From the NCBI GenBank assembly GCA_018700525.1, contig JABITN010000171.1:33411-97410 (forward strand): DNA of 64,000 nt, given 5' to 3'. Shown piece after piece: positions 62,526 to 64,000 of the stretch. The translations under genes were made by a program, and so were the position numbers. The notes under the pieces are model-generated. The model saw nothing but the letters and a program-made list of their open reading frames with translations. It had not been told where the DNA came from and searched no databases. Numbering within the stretch: position 1 is the first letter of the stretch; each line of letters begins with the position of its first letter. This DNA is from Opitutales bacterium (GTDB taxonomy: Bacteria; Verrucomicrobiota; Verrucomicrobiia; Opitutales; Opitutaceae).

Positions 62526-64000
62526 ATGCGAAAACGCTCCTTTCCCATACTGCTCACCATTTTTGGAAGCCTAGCTCTAATCTTCGCCGGCATTATTATT
62601 GCCAATCCCCTCGATGGTGAACCACGCAGCGATTTGCTCCAATTCTTCGGGCGATTTCATCCGACCGTATTGCACCTTCCAATCGCATTCATTCTTTTGT
62701 TAGCCGCGCTTGAAGCGAGAGTTTGCTTTAAACCGAATTCTTCGCTCTCACCAGCTATTCCACTCATTCTAAGTCTCTCCATCGTCTCGGTCCTCATTGC
62801 CGTTCTGACTGGTTTCCTACTCGCTTATGCAAGCGGCTCCAACGAACCACTTGTCATCGAACACATGCGAATGAGCATATTCCTAGCCATCGGCACACTG
62901 GCATTAGGTTCTCTAAAATTATTCTGGGAGAAAAGCATCGCGAAGAACACCTACCGCGTATTGCTATTCGTCAACCTCGGCCTTTTGGCTAGCTCTAGCC
63001 ATGACGGAGGCTCCCTAACGCATGGACGAGATTACCTAACCAAATACATGCCCGATACCCTTCGACCGATTTTTGGTTTAAGCGTAGATTCGAAAGAAGC
63101 AGCTGATTCCGCGGCAGATCTCATAGTATTTAAAGATCTAGTACAACCGATTATCGAACAAAATTGCCTAACCTGCCACAATCCCGACAAACAAAAAGGA
63201 GAGCTCAATCTTGAGACATACGCGGGTCATATCGAAGGTGGCGATATGGGACCATCTGTCGTCCCCAATGACCTAGACAACTCCGAACTAGTATTTAGAA
63301 TCACACTACCCGAAGACGACGAAGAATTTATGCCGACCGAAGGCAAACCTCCCCTCTCAATCGAAGAAGTCGCCTTCATTAGTTGGTGGATCGAAAACGG
63401 AGCATCCGATACCGCGACCGTAGCATCCTACGAGTCAATCCCTGCCGACATTGAACAGTACATCGTCAACGTATTCGACGCGATACTTACTCCAGAAGAA
63501 ATCGAGGCTCTGGAAACCGCTAGAGTCGACCTCTACGCCGCTCTGAATCAACTCAACGAAGAACTCGGCGTACTCATCACCCCAATTGAAACCCATGCCA
63601 CGAAATTCCGTATCGACACATTCTCGGCTCAAAAGAGCTTCGATCAAAAAATGCTAAAACGTCTCGAGCCATTTGCGGAATCGATTGTCGAAGCTGATTT
63701 CAGCAGTACCCAACTTTCCGATTCCGCCATCTCTACAATTTCTCAATTCAAAAATCTCCGCTCTCTAAATCTTAGTAAAACCCAGATCGAAGGCTCCACT
63801 CTCGCATCTCTAGCTAAGCTTGAAACCCTGGAATCCCTCAACCTCTACGGCACCCAAATCAATAGCGGGCAAATGGAACAACTTTCTCAGCTTACGCAAC
63901 TAAAACGCCTCTACCTCTTCCAGACTGAGCTCTACTCGAAAGATGCAATCGAACAAATACGAGCGGCACTTCCCGATTGCCAAATCGATTTGAACGATAA
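62526..64000 (+). CDS. Membrane cytochrome c domain protein with leucine-rich repeats (3' partial)
   Basis: The frame is open from the ATG at 62526 to the window end (491 full codons, no stop seen). The N-terminus has about five helices (GSLALIFAGIIIA, LHLPIAFILLLAALEA, PLILSLSIVSVLIAVLTGF and others), like a DUF2231-type membrane domain. A planctomycete-type cytochrome domain follows with heme motif NCLTCHNPDKQKGELNLETY and a possible axial Met in FMPTEGKPP. From about residue 385 leucine-rich repeats appear (LRSLNLSKTQIEGSTLASL, LESLNLYGTQINSGQM). It starts 20 bases after DUF1501 and is probably the next operon gene. Confidence 0.88.
   Translation, partial: MRKRSFPILLTIFGSLALIFAGIIIANPLDGEPRSDLLQFFGRFHPTVLHLPIAFILLLAALEARVCFKPNSSLSPAIPLILSLSIVSVLIAVLTGFLLAYASGSNEPLVIEHMRMSIFLAIGTLALGSLKLFWEKSIAKNTYRVLLFVNLGLLASSSHDGGSLTHGRDYLTKYMPDTLRPIFGLSVDSKEAADSAADLIVFKDLVQPIIEQNCLTCHNPDKQKGELNLETYAGHIEGGDMGPSVVPNDLDNSELVFRITLPEDDEEFMPTEGKPPLSIEEVAFISWWIENGASDTATVASYESIPADIEQYIVNVFDAILTPEEIEALETARVDLYAALNQLNEELGVLITPIETHATKFRIDTFSAQKSFDQKMLKRLEPFAESIVEADFSSTQLSDSAISTISQFKNLRSLNLSKTQIEGSTLASLAKLETLESLNLYGTQINSGQMEQLSQLTQLKRLYLFQTELYSKDAIEQIRAALPDCQIDLND

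Overview
The window looks like a chromosome segment of a Verrucomicrobiota bacterium, probably a marine Opitutae or Puniceicoccales-type lineage, although no rRNA is present to prove it. The clues are the Bat-like MoxR/DUF58/VWA/DUF4175 operon, type I sulfatases with a formylglycine-generating enzyme, the ECF sigma, PSD1-cytochrome and DUF1501 gene set shared by Planctomycetes and Verrucomicrobia, and a SigA-like factor of Opitutae type. Family names come from reading the translations by eye; no database was searched.

Layout. 1-13.4 kb: a co-directional operon with a partial MA-type metalloprotease, DUF4159, MoxR ATPase, DUF58, a BatA/VWA membrane protein, a giant DUF4175-like coiled-coil protein, a VWA/GATase-like membrane protein and a caspase-like protein that seems to lack its catalytic cysteine. 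13.5-19.4 kb: a patchwork with an AT-rich PHP lipoprotein gene flanked by an imperfect direct repeat, a DUF4202 gene, a decayed PhoD phosphatase, a DUF192 lipoprotein, a deletion-fusion remnant of a DUF1592-type/DUF1552 pair, and a secreted jelly-roll protein. 19.9-31 kb: leuA, a minus-strand trio (HugZ-like, THUMP-like methyltransferase, SDR), the tripartite tricarboxylate transporter tctCBA plus a small P-loop kinase, trpE, and a primary-type sigma factor that appears to lack regions 2.2-2.4. 31-36 kb: a receiver/coiled-coil gene with a broken 3' part, the formylglycine-generating enzyme, an SNase-fold protein and an IS3-type transposase relic.

36.1-43.9 kb: an 11-gene Mrp-type cation/proton antiporter operon in the order E-F-G-A'-(A''+B)-C-D-D-x-x-D, the membrane-arm order of Mbh-like complexes. 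It includes two small membrane proteins that I do not recognise. It converges on a two-gene NAD-dependent molybdopterin formate dehydrogenase (NuoEF-like fusion plus a Cys-type catalytic subunit). The two blocks could be linked through NADH and the sodium/proton gradient. 48.7-56 kb: a carbohydrate-related region with two sulfatases, an SGNH-esterase/alpha-beta-hydrolase fusion, a deletion-damaged paralog of that fusion, and a sugar isomerase/epimerase-like protein. The formylglycine-generating enzyme at 33 kb could mature both sulfatases. 56.9 kb to the end: an ECF sigma factor, an anti-sigma-like region fused to a PSD1 cytochrome/DUF1549/DUF1553 protein, DUF1501, and an unfinished cytochrome c/leucine-rich-repeat membrane protein.

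A recurring theme is gene decay by internal deletion. At least six loci (PhoD, DUF1592-type/DUF1552, the sigma factor, the receiver gene, the IS3 relic and the SGNH fusion paralog) are broken, and four of these show a join between distant parts of a recognisable gene or gene pair. REP-like palindromes occupy several intergenic gaps. No tRNA, rRNA, CRISPR array or riboswitch was recognised.
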